A stretch of DNA of 64,000 bases from Asticcacaulis tiandongensis (GTDB lineage: Bacteria; Pseudomonadota; Alphaproteobacteria; Caulobacterales; Caulobacteraceae), in NCBI RefSeq assembly GCF_006475605.1, contig NZ_ML636837.1, forward strand, positions 141,468-205,467, written 5' to 3'. Both the position numbers and the translations under genes were made by a program. The notes under the pieces are model-generated. The model saw only the letters and a program-made list of their open reading frames with translations, did not search any database and was not told the DNA's origin. Below, piece by piece: positions 17,807 to 27,692 of the stretch (the stretch's first letter is position 1; each line of letters starts with the position of its first letter).

Positions 17807-18538
17807 CTAATCTGGCAATTTTATTTTTATCGTCAGTTGATCCGTATCAACCGCGACCGTCAGCTTGCCACCGGCTTCCTTGACGACACTATAGAGCCAG
17901 AAGGGCTGAATCCACTGTCCGTTAAGCCCGTCACTTAAGGGTTTACCGAACAGGCCTTCGACGGCTTCGGGCTTAAGGCGTGCGCGTTTACCACTTGAGA
18001 CAGACGTCAAAACCAGAACGCCCTCTTCCCGCTCAAGACGGATGTGCGCCACACCACCGGTCGGCAAGGCATTACCGGCTATATAGCCAAGATTGACCAG
18101 CGCCCGTGCCGCCGGCTTTTCAAAGACGACCTCATTATCAATATCGAACTGCAATTCGGCGCGCATGGTCGCAAACATATCCGAAAGGATCTTGTTCAGT
18201 TCCCGGCCGCTGAAGGCTTCTGCCGAGGTGGCGGCCCCGAAGGCCACACGGGCAAACTGCACCAGCGCGACCATCTTGGTGGCACTGGCCTGAATAAGAT
18301 TGACGGCGTCATCACGCATATCCTGCGCCGAAGGATCGGCCAGAAGATCAAGGCCAGAGACAATCGCACCGGTCGGGCTGATAAAATCATGACACAGCTT
18401 GGCCACCAGTTGCGTCGCCAGATCGTGCGGATTAGGCAGGCCAGCCGTTTCGGACGCAGCCTCAGATACAGCCCCGGATACAGCCTCAGAAGCGTCTGTG
18501 GTAACCGGCTTATCGTCCGTAATTATATCGGTTGTCAT
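17807..18538 (-). CDS. chpT: ChpT-like histidine phosphotransferase
   Basis: The 243-residue protein closely fits ChpT, the alphaproteobacterial phosphotransferase that passes phosphate from CckA to CtrA and CpdR. The phospho-His is His50 in KLCHDFISPTGAIVSGLDLL, followed by QDMRDDAVNLIQASATKM and FARVAFGA. The degenerate HATPase-like C-domain (LPTGGVAHIRLE, then ARLKPEAVEGL) lacks an ATP-binding glycine pattern, as in ChpT. An Ala/Glu/Ser-rich N-terminal tail of about 38 residues precedes the domain. It lies 125 bases upstream of cheA on the same strand, so a shared transcript is possible. Confidence 0.85.
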   Translation of the reverse strand: MTTDIITDDKPVTTDASEAVSGAVSEAASETAGLPNPHDLATQLVAKLCHDFISPTGAIVSGLDLLADPSAQDMRDDAVNLIQASATKMVALVQFARVAFGAATSAEAFSGRELNKILSDMFATMRAELQFDIDNEVVFEKPAARALVNLGYIAGNALPTGGVAHIRLEREEGVLVLTSVSSGKRARLKPEAVEGLFGKPLSDGLNGQWIQPFWLYSVVKEAGGKLTVAVDTDQLTIKIKLPD

Positions 18539-18752
18539 GCATCAGATCCTGAGAATGTAACAGAACAGGTGAAGGATTAGCTTTTCTGCACCCTTATGTG
18601 AGGTGATTTGCCTTATCAGAAAACCTCCAAGACGGTATAGTCGGCAATAATTCGCACAGGCGGCGCAAATCCTACCCGTTGACTCGTGTTTTGTGACGGG
18701 ATTAACTGACTGCCTGCGGCATTTTATTTTTTTCGCTCCAAAGGTTTTTCAA

Positions 18753-19739
18753 ATGGCTGATCCGCTTTCCTCCGCTTCCGTCGCCCGCTTCGCCCGCAAA
18801 GGCCGTGGCAAGGTTTATGACTCCCTGCTCGACACGATTGGCGACACCCCGCTGGTGCGCCTGCCGCGCCTGTCAGAAGCCTATGGTGCCAAGGCTGACG
18901 TGCTGGCGAAGCTTGAATTCTTCAATCCGCTGGCCTCGGTCAAGGATCGCATCGGCGTCGGCCTGATCGAATCGCTCGAAGCCTCCGGCGACCTTAAGCC
19001 CGGCGGCGTGATCATTGAGCCAACCTCAGGCAATACTGGTATTGCACTGGCCTTTGTCGGAGCCTCCAAAGGCTATGAGGTCATTCTGGTCATGCCGGAA
19101 TCCATGTCTCTGGAGCGCCGCAAGATGTTGCTTCTGCTTGGAGCGCGCCTTGAACTGACGCCTGCGGAAAAAGGTATGCGCGGGGCGATCAACCGTGCGC
19201 TGGAACTGCGTGACTCAATCCCCGGATCGGTCATCCCCCAGCAGTTTGAAAACAGCGCCAATGTCGCCATTCACCGCATCACCACTGCCGAAGAAATCTG
19301 GAACGACACCAATGGCGCGGTTGACGTGCTGATTTCCGGTGTCGGCACCGGCGGCTCGATCACCGGCGTCGGTCAGGTGCTGAAAGAGCGCAAGCCCTCC
19401 GTTGAGATCGTCGCCGTAGAACCCGAAGCCTCACCCATCCTGTCCGGCGGCGAACCCGGCCCGCACAAGATTCAGGGTATCGGTGCCGGATTTGTACCGG
19501 GCATTTTGGATCGCGGCGTGATTGATAAGGTCGAACTGGTTTCCAACGACGACGCCTTTGCCACCGCCCGCAAGTCGGCGCAACTCGAAGGCCTGCCCGT
19601 GGGTATTTCCTCCGGAGCCGCCCTTGAGGCCGCCTTCCGTCTGGCGGCGCGGGATGAATATGCCGGTAAAACCATTGTCGCCATTATCCCGAGCTTCGCG
19701 GAACGCTATCTGTCGACCGCCCTGTTCGATGGCCTCTAA
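18753..19739 (+). CDS. cysK: Cysteine synthase (O-acetylserine sulfhydrylase)
   Basis: The start at 18753 ([10 protein letters not shown]) gives 328 residues, close to the family length; the frame opens 60 bases earlier without a clear ribosome site. Fold-type II PLP enzyme: Lys64 in [11 protein letters not shown] is the PLP-binding lysine, PTSGNTG binds the substrate carboxylate, and [10 protein letters not shown] binds the PLP phosphate. SSGAALEA is the C-terminal serine motif. It makes cysteine from O-acetylserine and sulfide in the cytoplasm. A strong terminator follows. Confidence 0.95.
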   Translation: MADPLSSASVARFARKGRGKVYDSLLDTIGDTPLVRLPRLSEAYGAKADVLAKLEFFNPLASVKDRIGVGLIESLEASGDLKPGGVIIEPTSGNTGIALAFVGASKGYEVILVMPESMSLERRKMLLLLGARLELTPAEKGMRGAINRALELRDSIPGSVIPQQFENSANVAIHRITTAEEIWNDTNGAVDVLISGVGTGGSITGVGQVLKERKPSVEIVAVEPEASPILSGGEPGPHKIQGIGAGFVPGILDRGVIDKVELVSNDDAFATARKSAQLEGLPVGISSGAALEAAFRLAARDEYAGKTIVAIIPSFAERYLSTALFDGL

Positions 19740-19758
19740 GGGCCTCGGGCATTAAAAC

Positions 19759-19794
19759 AAAAAGGACGCAAGCCTCAGGCTCTGCGTCCTTTTT
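19759..19794 (+). terminator. Terminator of cysK, also usable by the LacI gene
   Basis: AAAAAGGACGCA pairs with TGCGTCCTTTTT around 12 bases. The A-run and T-run on both sides make it a bidirectional terminator between convergent cysK and the regulator at 19806. Confidence 0.9.
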
Positions 19795-19805
19795 GTGTCT
19801 CAACC

Positions 19806-20825
19806 CTATACCTTGGCTGGTCCGCTGGAATCGCGCACAATAAGCTCATGCGGCGTCATGAAAACCGAGGTATTGCCACTGCTGCGTGTCTGTCCTTCCC
19901 ACCCGTCGATGATCTGCACAACCCGCCGCGCCATTTCGAGATAGGGCTGGCGTATGGTCGTAAGCGCAGGCCAGACCGCCGAGGCAATCGGCGCATCATC
20001 AAAGCCCACGACCGACAGGTCACCGGGGATACTCAGGCCGCGCTTATGGGCCACCATGGCCACCGCCGCCGCGGTTTCGTCATTGGCGGCAAAGATGGCG
20101 GTCGGCGCGTCAGGCAGGGACAGAAGTATCTCTGCGGCCTCAATACCCTTTTTGAACATGAAGTCACCGCTGGCAAAAAGTTCAGGCCCCGGCCTTGGCA
20201 GGCCTGCGGCGTCATAGGCCTCAATAACCCCTGAGCGCCGGAGAATCGAGGCCGAGTGATCGGCATGGCCGGTAATGTGGCCAATGCGCTTATGGCCCAG
20301 TGAAAACAGATGTTCGACAATCTGACGCGACGCCGCCCGATCATCCATAACTACGGCAGGAAAATGGGTGTCATAGACCGAAGGCGCGATCAGAACGGCC
20401 CGCGCACCTTTTGTGCGCAAATAGTCCTTAAGCGGTGCAAAATCACAAAGCGTCGGCAGCAGCACCAGATCACGCACACGGCCCTCGGTCAGGAACCGGT
20501 CAACCCGCGCCTGCCAGTCCGGCATGACCCCTTCAAACAGCTCAACCGTCATGTGCTTTCCGGCCTCCATACAGGCGGTCAGAAGCGCCTGATGGAAACG
20601 GCTCTGATAACCCGAGGCCGGGTCTTCAAGCAAAAGCCCCAATGATGATCCGCCCCCCAGCCGCAACTGACGCGCCATGGAGTTGGGGCTGTACTCAAGT
20701 GACTTCATCGCCTCAAGCACCGCTTCGCGTGTCTTCGTCTTCACACGATCCGGTTCGTTCAGCACCCGTGAAACCGTCTTTGCCGACACCCCTGCCAGAC
20801 GGGACACATCATATATAGTCGTCAT
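19806..20825 (-). CDS. LacI family transcriptional regulator
   Basis: The 339-residue protein has an N-terminal LacI HTH (TTIYDVSRLAGVSAKTVSRVLNEP) with the hinge region SMARQLRLGG, then a periplasmic-binding-protein-like sensor domain. The sensor has VVMDDRAASRQIVEHLFSLGHKRIGHI and AIFAANDETAAAVAMVAHKRG. It is divergent from the TonB receptor and halogenase genes, so it probably controls them in response to a sugar-like ligand. A near-palindromic operator candidate lies 128 bases upstream. Confidence 0.93.
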   Translation of the reverse strand: MTTIYDVSRLAGVSAKTVSRVLNEPDRVKTKTREAVLEAMKSLEYSPNSMARQLRLGGGSSLGLLLEDPASGYQSRFHQALLTACMEAGKHMTVELFEGVMPDWQARVDRFLTEGRVRDLVLLPTLCDFAPLKDYLRTKGARAVLIAPSVYDTHFPAVVMDDRAASRQIVEHLFSLGHKRIGHITGHADHSASILRRSGVIEAYDAAGLPRPGPELFASGDFMFKKGIEAAEILLSLPDAPTAIFAANDETAAAVAMVAHKRGLSIPGDLSVVGFDDAPIASAVWPALTTIRQPYLEMARRVVQIIDGWEGQTRSSGNTSVFMTPHELIVRDSSGPAKV

Positions 20826-21260
20826 GTCAAAGTGCCAATTCCACCCAAGGTTAATACCGGCGTCACCGCGCCTGTGCGCCCCGCCTTAACAGAAGCGTCA
20901 TGATGCAACAAGGCCACAGTCTGTTCGTGATGTCTACGTGTTTCATGGTCAAAAATGACATCGATGACATTTTATATTGACACAATCAGGACATTTTGTC
21001 ACACCAGAGGCACTTCATTGCGAAAAAACACCTATGGGAGGGATGTAAGACCGCATCAGACGGTCAGCAAAGCAGGTGCATTGTATGACAATATCATCAA
21101 GCAACGCCTGTCTCTCGCGAAAATGTCCGCCGAAAGATCAAAAGACATAACGGGGCCAAAACAAGACAATTGGCAGGACAAAAAAGGGTTCGAAATACAG
21201 GGTCGAAACCGCGTGTAGTGTGAAAAAGTACAACACAACAACATCCAGGGATGAAGCATA
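20826..21260. promoter_or_regulatory. Divergent control region between lacI-type gene and TonB receptor
   Basis: About 435 bp have no convincing gene. At 20953-20972 there is a 20-bp element made of AAATGACATC and GATGACATTT around a central CG step, with one mismatch per half-site. This is the size and symmetry of a LacI-family operator. TTGACA at 20977 could be part of a promoter, but no matching -10 was found. Confidence 0.5.
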
Positions 21261-24200
21261 ATGAAATACACCACCCCACACCACAGTCGCGCCGGGCGTG
21301 CGCGCAAATGGGCTTTGGCGCTTGGCGCCGGTGCCTCGGTGATGGCATTGTCCACAGCCACCTTTGCTCAGGAGGCCGCCACCGCAGACGAGGACATCAC
21401 GACCGTCGTCATTACCGGCGTGCGGGCCTCACAACTTAAGTCGGTCGGTATCAAACGCCGCGAAGTGGCCATCGTCGACGCCATCTCTTCCGAAGACATT
21501 GGCAAGCTGCCGGACACCACCATTACCGACTCACTGCAACGCGTTCCCGGCGTACAGATTCGCCGCGACGCCGGTGAAGGTTCGACCGTTGATCTGCGCG
21601 GCCTGTCTCAGGTCATTACCCTGATGAACGGCGAACAATACTTAAGCGCCGGAAACCTCGGTTCGGCCCAGCCCAATCTGCTGGATGTGCCGTCACAGCT
21701 GATGAACTCGGTTGTGGTCTATAAGTCCACCGATCCGACCAATGTTCTGTCGGGCATTTCCGGCACGATCGATCTGCAAACCCGCCGTCCGTTCCAGTTC
21801 CGTGAAGGCCTGACACTCGCCGGTGCCATCGAAGGCCAGCGCGGCAGCCACACCAAGTCCGACGACCACCTGATCAACGGTCTGGTAAGCTGGCGTAACG
21901 ATAAGGCAGGCATACTTTTGTCCGCCGCGACATCGGATGTGACCCTCGGCAACAACTATTCCGGCGTCAGTCAGGCTCTGTTTGGCAACAATGACTGGGG
22001 CGGGTCCGCTCCCAATAACTTCCTGTCGCCGCATGGCTATGACAGCTTCCACCGTGAAAACCAGCGCAAGCGTACTGGCTTCAATGCCTCGTTCGAAGGC
22101 AAGATTGGCGACAGCTATACCCTTATTGTCGAAGGCTTCTATGCCAAGCTTGAGGACTATAACCGCGCCGTGGGCCTGAATATTTCCAACCGCTGGGATG
22201 GGGCCGTATTCGGCACCTGGACACAGCCAACGGATTTCTCGGATACGGGTGTAACCGGTGGCAATGGCCGCCCGTGGGTCAGTGTTGATGAATATGACAT
22301 CAACGCCCACTGGATCAACTCGTTTACGGTCAACCGCACCAACACCTCAGAATCCCACAACTACAACCTTGAACTCAAATACGATAACGGCGGCAAGTTC
22401 ACCTATGAATTGCGCGCCATTTCGGCTGAGGCCAACCGCCTGAGCATGAACGGTCAGGTTCAGGGCGATCTGTCTAACTGGGGTTATGCCCCCGGCCGCT
22501 TCACCCTGTTCCGTCAGGCCGCAGACCGCACCCGCGGCACCTTCTATTCCAAGGAAATCTGCGATACCTTTGACGCCTCCCGCCGTTCCAACAGCATCAC
22601 AGGCGCACAAGGTGGCTGTTACCTCAATCCGAACCCCGAAGGCTACGGCGAAAACCCGCAGCTGCATTATGACATCTCAGGCAAACATCCGGCATGGTCA
22701 GGCTTTGACACGCCCATCACCGGCGGTCTCGGCGCAGGCAAGACCTTAACGGACTATATGGCCAATCTGGGGTCATATGCGGTGGGTGCCTTCTCATCGG
22801 AAAATAACAACGAAGCCGATTCCCGTCTGAAAGTTCTGCGTTTCGACGGTCACTACGAATATGACGACCGCCTGTTCGGCCTGTTCAATAAAACCCACTT
22901 CGGCCTGCGCCATTCCGAACGTGACACCTCAATCACCCAGTTCCACCTGTTCTCGGACTTCTATGCCGGTAAGCCTGACCAGAACGGCGTCGTTCAATCC
23001 GCAGGCTGTGCCGCACAGTGGAAAGCCATTGACGTGGTAATGGATAACCCCCGCTGCGCGCGCGGCGAAATGGTGCCCCATGCTCTGGCAGGACAGCTTG
23101 ATCCCGACGGCGATCCGTATCCGGCCACGATCTTCCAGCCCTATACGGTCAACCGCCCGACGCGACTGGATGAATATAACAACCCGATCTTTGTCACCGA
23201 TCTGGGGGGTATTACCTCCGGTCTGCCGGGTTTCTGGGCCGCTGATCCGCGTGATTTTGATGATGCGGTCGGCTTCATGCAGAATGTTTTCGGTGGCGCT
23301 AACCGCGTCATCATTCCGGGCCAGTCCTATGACGTCAGCCTGGAAGAAAGCAACGCCTATGTTGCCGGTGATTTCGAAGTCGGCAAGCTTAAGGGTAATG
23401 CCGGTCTGCGTTACATCAAGACCAAGATCAATGTCCGTCAGAACGTCACCGACCCGACCCAGTATCCCTATGGTGATACCAACGAGGATATCGGCGACGT
23501 CTTTGATACCAACAGCTATTCGGACATCCTGCCGTCTCTGAACCTTGTCTATGACTATTCGGAAAAGCTGCGCTTCCGCTTTGCAGCCGCCAAGACCATG
23601 CAGCCGCTTGATCTCGGCAGCTATGGCGGCGGTCTGTCGATCACCACCTCGGATGACCAAACCCTCGGCATCCGCATTGCGACCGGTGCCTCTCAGGGCG
23701 GCAACCCGCAACTGGCCCCCTGGCGCGCCAAGAACTTCGATCTGTCGGCTGAATACTATCTCGGTCGCGCCTCTCTGGTTAACGTGGCCGTCTTCTATAT
23801 CGATATTGCCAGCTTCGTAACCGGCGGTCAGACCACCGGCGAGTTCCCGGATCAGGACGGCGTCATTCGTCGCACCGTACCGGTTAACCTTCCGGTGCAG
23901 GGTGACGGCGGTAAGGTTCAGGGTATCGAGTTGTCAGGCAAGTTCTCGTTTGACGACTTTATCGATACACCGATCCTGCGTAACTTCGGTGTCGATACCA
24001 ACTACACCTTCTCACCGTCCAAGGAACTGCGCCGCAGCATGGATGGCGACCGTCTGCCGTTCATGAACAACTCCAAACACCAGTATAATCTGGTCGGCTG
24101 GTACCAGGACGACAAGCTTCAGGTGCGCGTTGCCTATAACTACCGCTCCGCACGTTATATGGCCCTGAATACGCTCGGCGGCGACAACCTGCCAACCTAT

Positions 24201-24395
24201 CAGGACAAGTCAGCCTATGTGGACGTCAACGCCACCTATGAACTGACCCCTCAGGTCGCCCTCTATGTCAACGGTTCCAACATAACCGGTGAGATCGAGG
24301 ACTATTACTATCAGTTCGCAGACGGCAAGACGCAATTTGCCTTCCAGAACGAGTATGAGCCGCGTGTCACCTTCGGCCTGCGCGCCAAGTGGTAA
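21261..24395 (+). CDS. TonB-dependent receptor (Xanthomonas/Caulobacter type)
   Basis: The 1044-residue outer-membrane transporter has a signal peptide (to TATFAQ) and a TonB-box-like TTVVITGVRASQ. The plug domain has LQRVPGVQIRRDAGEGSTVDLRGL and DVPSQLMNSVVVYKSTDP, and a 22-strand barrel ends with RVTFGLRAKW, the usual terminal aromatic. It fits the TIGR01782 group, which takes up carbohydrates or other large substrates. SD AGGGA lies 9 bases before ATG. The neighbours, a LacI regulator and two halogenase-like genes, form a recurring Caulobacterales/Xanthomonadales locus type. The substrate is unknown. Confidence 0.95.
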   Translation: MKYTTPHHSRAGRARKWALALGAGASVMALSTATFAQEAATADEDITTVVITGVRASQLKSVGIKRREVAIVDAISSEDIGKLPDTTITDSLQRVPGVQIRRDAGEGSTVDLRGLSQVITLMNGEQYLSAGNLGSAQPNLLDVPSQLMNSVVVYKSTDPTNVLSGISGTIDLQTRRPFQFREGLTLAGAIEGQRGSHTKSDDHLINGLVSWRNDKAGILLSAATSDVTLGNNYSGVSQALFGNNDWGGSAPNNFLSPHGYDSFHRENQRKRTGFNASFEGKIGDSYTLIVEGFYAKLEDYNRAVGLNISNRWDGAVFGTWTQPTDFSDTGVTGGNGRPWVSVDEYDINAHWINSFTVNRTNTSESHNYNLELKYDNGGKFTYELRAISAEANRLSMNGQVQGDLSNWGYAPGRFTLFRQAADRTRGTFYSKEICDTFDASRRSNSITGAQGGCYLNPNPEGYGENPQLHYDISGKHPAWSGFDTPITGGLGAGKTLTDYMANLGSYAVGAFSSENNNEADSRLKVLRFDGHYEYDDRLFGLFNKTHFGLRHSERDTSITQFHLFSDFYAGKPDQNGVVQSAGCAAQWKAIDVVMDNPRCARGEMVPHALAGQLDPDGDPYPATIFQPYTVNRPTRLDEYNNPIFVTDLGGITSGLPGFWAADPRDFDDAVGFMQNVFGGANRVIIPGQSYDVSLEESNAYVAGDFEVGKLKGNAGLRYIKTKINVRQNVTDPTQYPYGDTNEDIGDVFDTNSYSDILPSLNLVYDYSEKLRFRFAAAKTMQPLDLGSYGGGLSITTSDDQTLGIRIATGASQGGNPQLAPWRAKNFDLSAEYYLGRASLVNVAVFYIDIASFVTGGQTTGEFPDQDGVIRRTVPVNLPVQGDGGKVQGIELSGKFSFDDFIDTPILRNFGVDTNYTFSPSKELRRSMDGDRLPFMNNSKHQYNLVGWYQDDKLQVRVAYNYRSARYMALNTLGGDNLPTYQDKSAYVDVNATYELTPQVALYVNGSNITGEIEDYYYQFADGKTQFAFQNEYEPRVTFGLRAKW

Positions 24396-24488
24396 CAGTG
24401 GCGTAAACAGAATTCGGGCGCGCGCCTCTACCTGCGCGCGTCCGAATGATTAACGGTCTTACGATCGTTAATGTTTTCTTCCTGACTT

Positions 24489-24534
24489 GGCGGCAAGGCG
24501 AATGAGCTCCCTCTTTCACCTTTGCCGCCTTTTT
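24489..24534 (+). terminator. Terminator-like hairpin between receptor and first halogenase
   Basis: GGCGGCAAGG and CCTTTGCCGCC form a long-loop stem followed by five T. It could reduce, rather than block, transcription into the halogenase genes, giving less mRNA for the enzymes than for the receptor. Confidence 0.55.
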
Positions 24535-24597
24535 CATTTGTTGGGCACGCGTTTTCAGCGCATTCTGACCAAAAACGACAGCACAGGGACGATGATC

Positions 24598-26124
24598 ATG
24601 GCCGCGGCCCCCTTAAGCTCGGTAACTATTGTCGGTGGCGGCACCGCCGGATGGATGACGGCGGCGGCGCTGGCCAACCATTTCAAAGACAAGGTAAAAA
24701 TTCGCGTCATTGCCTCCTCGCAGATTGCCACGGTGGGCGTTGGCGAAGCGACCATCCCGACCATTCGCAGCTTCTACCAGTCTCTGGGATTATCAGACGC
24801 CGACATCATCAGCGCCACGGGCGGCACAGTGAAGATGGCACTGGCCTTTCGCGACTGGCGCGGGGCCGACAGCGTTTTCTATCATGGCTTCGGCGGTTAT
24901 GGCGAAGACTTCGGAGACGTCTCATTTTTGAATGTCTTCAATCGCCTGCGCCTTGAAGGCGACGAACTTGACCTTGACGACTACTGCCTCAGCACCTCCC
25001 TGGCCAAAGCGGGGAAATTCGCCATGACCGGCGGCAATGCGCCCTTTTACGGGGCCCATTTCGACTTTGCCCTGCACATAGATGCCGGACGCTACGCCGC
25101 CTTTCTGAAAACCTATGCCGAGGCGCGCGGTGTGACCTATACCGACGCCAAAATCACTCAGGTCAATCTTGACCCCGACAGCGGCCACATAAAAACGCTT
25201 GATCTCGATAATGGCACTGAGGCCGGTGGCAATCTGTTTATCGATTGCTCAGGCTTTCAGGGCCTCCTGATCCATAAGGCGCTGGGGGTCGGTTTCGAAG
25301 ACTATGGCCAGTGGCTGTTCTGCGACCGTGCCTTTGCCGTTCAGGCCGAATCCCACACGCCCCCGCCGCCAACCATCGATGTCTATGCACATGATGCCGG
25401 TTGGCAATGGACAATCCCCCTGCAACAGAGAAACGGCACCGGCTTTGTCTATGCCAGCGATCACATGCGCGATGACGAAGCCTATGATGCCTTCCTGAAA
25501 CGCATCCCCGGCAAGTTGCTACTTGAACCGCACCAGCTGAAATTCCGCCCCGGCCATCGTCATAAAGCATGGGAGAAAAACTGCGTCGCCATTGGTCTTT
25601 CTGGCGGTTTTATCGAACCCTTGGAATCGACGTCTATCGCCCTGATCCAGACCGGCATCGAAAAGCTGAAACAACTGTTTCCGGCGTCTGATTTCCATCC
25701 GGCCCTGCAACGCGAATATAACGACATCTTTGCCGCCGAATATGAGCGCGTGCGCGATTTCGTCCTGTTCCACTATTGCGCCGCCACCCGCGAAGACACC
25801 TCATTCTGGAAGGCGGTAAAGGCCGTCACCCTGCCCGACAGCCTGACGCGCAAACTGACGCTGTATAAGGAACGCGGCCATTTTGTCCGTTACCGCTGGG
25901 AAATGTTCCACCCGCAAAGCTGGCTGGCCATCTATAACGGCTACCGCATCTATCCTGATCAGGTTGATCCGGCAGCTCAGGCCATCCCGCTGAATAAAGC
26001 GCGACAAAGACTGAAACAGATGAAAGACCTGATTGCGCAATCGGTCGCCAGAGCCGCCTCTCATCAGGACTTTATTGATTACTGTAACCGTACCACACAG
26101 GGGAAAATCCATGTCAGAGCCTAA
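24598..26124 (+). CDS. Flavin-dependent tryptophan-halogenase-like protein, first copy
   Basis: The start at 24598 has AGGGA at good spacing; the ATG at 24592 is too close to it. The 508-residue protein has the FAD-binding GGGTAGW near the N-terminus and VGVGEATIPT. The Lys of GGTVKMALAF corresponds to the halogenase catalytic lysine. GWQWTIPL is the WxWxIP motif that keeps monooxygenase activity low, and FIEPLESTS follows. It should need a separate flavin reductase, which is not nearby. The substrate is unknown; such genes often sit beside TonB receptors. Its end overlaps the next gene by 14 bases. Confidence 0.9.
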   Translation: MAAAPLSSVTIVGGGTAGWMTAAALANHFKDKVKIRVIASSQIATVGVGEATIPTIRSFYQSLGLSDADIISATGGTVKMALAFRDWRGADSVFYHGFGGYGEDFGDVSFLNVFNRLRLEGDELDLDDYCLSTSLAKAGKFAMTGGNAPFYGAHFDFALHIDAGRYAAFLKTYAEARGVTYTDAKITQVNLDPDSGHIKTLDLDNGTEAGGNLFIDCSGFQGLLIHKALGVGFEDYGQWLFCDRAFAVQAESHTPPPPTIDVYAHDAGWQWTIPLQQRNGTGFVYASDHMRDDEAYDAFLKRIPGKLLLEPHQLKFRPGHRHKAWEKNCVAIGLSGGFIEPLESTSIALIQTGIEKLKQLFPASDFHPALQREYNDIFAAEYERVRDFVLFHYCAATREDTSFWKAVKAVTLPDSLTRKLTLYKERGHFVRYRWEMFHPQSWLAIYNGYRIYPDQVDPAAQAIPLNKARQRLKQMKDLIAQSVARAASHQDFIDYCNRTTQGKIHVRA

Positions 26125-27646
26125 GAAAATCGTCATCGTCGGCGGAGGTTCTGCCGGATGGATATGCGCCGCGATTCTCTCTCACTTTCTGCCGCGCGGA
26201 CGCCCCACCATCGAGCTGATTGAATCGGAAAAAATCGGCATTATCGGTGTCGGCGAATCGACCGTACCGCCCATTCTCGAAATGCTGCGCCGCCTTGAGA
26301 TTGACGAGGCCGAATTCATCGCCGCCACTCAAGGGGCCTTCAAACTCGGCATCCGTTTCGACGACTGGCGCGTCAAGGGCGAAACCTATTACCACCCCTT
26401 TGGTCACACCGGCGGCATCATTGCGGGCAACGAATTTTATCAGTGCTGGCTCAGGGCCAAACACGAAGGCCACCCCTCTGACCTTCAGGACTTCGCCCCC
26501 GCCACTGCCATGGCGAAAAAGGGCAAGTTCATGCTGCCGTTCAAGGCCCGCAATACCCCCATCGGTTCGGCCGCCACGGCCCTGCACATTGATGCCTATC
26601 TGGCCGCAAAATATTTACGCACCTATTCTGAGAACAAAGGCGTTACCCGCCATGAAGGCATGATCGAACAGGTGCATCAGAACCCCGAAAACGGCTACAT
26701 CACCGGCCTGACCCTTGATGACGGACGTCGCATTGACGGCGACCTGTTTATTGACTGCTCAGGCTTCCGCTCCCTGCTGACCGCTCAGACCCTTAAGGTC
26801 GATTTCATCGACTGGTCTGATCAGCTTCTGTGCGACCGCGCCGTCACCACCCAGACCACCAATATTCGCGATCCGCACCCCTATACCTATGCGGGCGCAC
26901 AGGATGCCGGCTGGCGCTGGTGCATCCCCCTTCAGCATCGCTCAGGCAACGGCTATGTCTTCTCCAGCAGCCATATTTCCGACCAGCAGGCGCTTGATAC
27001 CCTGCTGTCACAGGTCGAGGGCGAACAAACCACCGACCCGTGGTTTGTGCCGGTCAGAACCGGCATGCGCCGCGAACTGTGGCACAAGAATGTGGTCGCC
27101 GTCGGTCTGGCGGGCGGCTTTATCGAGCCACTGGAATCGACCGCCCTGCATCTGATTTACCGGTCTATGGAATTTTTCCTGCGCTTTTATCCAAAGGACG
27201 GCATGGACCCGGCCCTGCAACGCGAATTCAATCAGCGCATGGAAGCCGACTATACCGAGATCAAGGATTTCGTTGTCCTGCACTATTGCACCACCGAGCG
27301 CGAAGATACGCCCTTCTGGCGTGATGTCCGTGCCGCCAAAATCCCTGACAGCCTCAAGGAAAAGCTTGAGCTATACCGCGTCAATGGGGCCCTGCGCGAA
27401 GGCGTTGAAGACCTGTTCCGCGCCCCCAGCTGGCAGGCGGTGATGGACGGCATGCGCATCCGCCCGCGCAACCACAGTCCGCTGGTGGATCGCATCCCGA
27501 AAGATGAATTATGGGCGACACTGGATGCCACCCTGCCGCAGTTAAATGCTTTTGTGGACACCCTGCCCTCACATGGGGACTTCCTACGCACCCATTGCGC
27601 CGCGCCTCTGCCACCGGAACGGCCAAAGCGGGCTGTGCCCGCCTGA
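26111..27646 (+). CDS. Flavin-dependent tryptophan-halogenase-like protein, second copy
   Basis: The start at 26111 follows AGGGG and lies inside the end of the first halogenase gene, so the two are translationally coupled. The 511-residue protein repeats the same family motifs: GGGSAGW, IGVGESTVPP, Lys in GAFKLGIRFDDW, GWRWCIPL (WxWxIP) and FIEPLESTA. It is clearly diverged from the first copy, so this is not a recent duplication. The pair may act on two positions of one substrate or form a complex (inference). Confidence 0.9.
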   Translation: MSEPKKIVIVGGGSAGWICAAILSHFLPRGRPTIELIESEKIGIIGVGESTVPPILEMLRRLEIDEAEFIAATQGAFKLGIRFDDWRVKGETYYHPFGHTGGIIAGNEFYQCWLRAKHEGHPSDLQDFAPATAMAKKGKFMLPFKARNTPIGSAATALHIDAYLAAKYLRTYSENKGVTRHEGMIEQVHQNPENGYITGLTLDDGRRIDGDLFIDCSGFRSLLTAQTLKVDFIDWSDQLLCDRAVTTQTTNIRDPHPYTYAGAQDAGWRWCIPLQHRSGNGYVFSSSHISDQQALDTLLSQVEGEQTTDPWFVPVRTGMRRELWHKNVVAVGLAGGFIEPLESTALHLIYRSMEFFLRFYPKDGMDPALQREFNQRMEADYTEIKDFVVLHYCTTEREDTPFWRDVRAAKIPDSLKEKLELYRVNGALREGVEDLFRAPSWQAVMDGMRIRPRNHSPLVDRIPKDELWATLDATLPQLNAFVDTLPSHGDFLRTHCAAPLPPERPKRAVPA

Positions 27647-27692
27647 GGCCCTGAACCTTGATGTGCGGGCGACCTTGCTTTAGTAAACCCGC

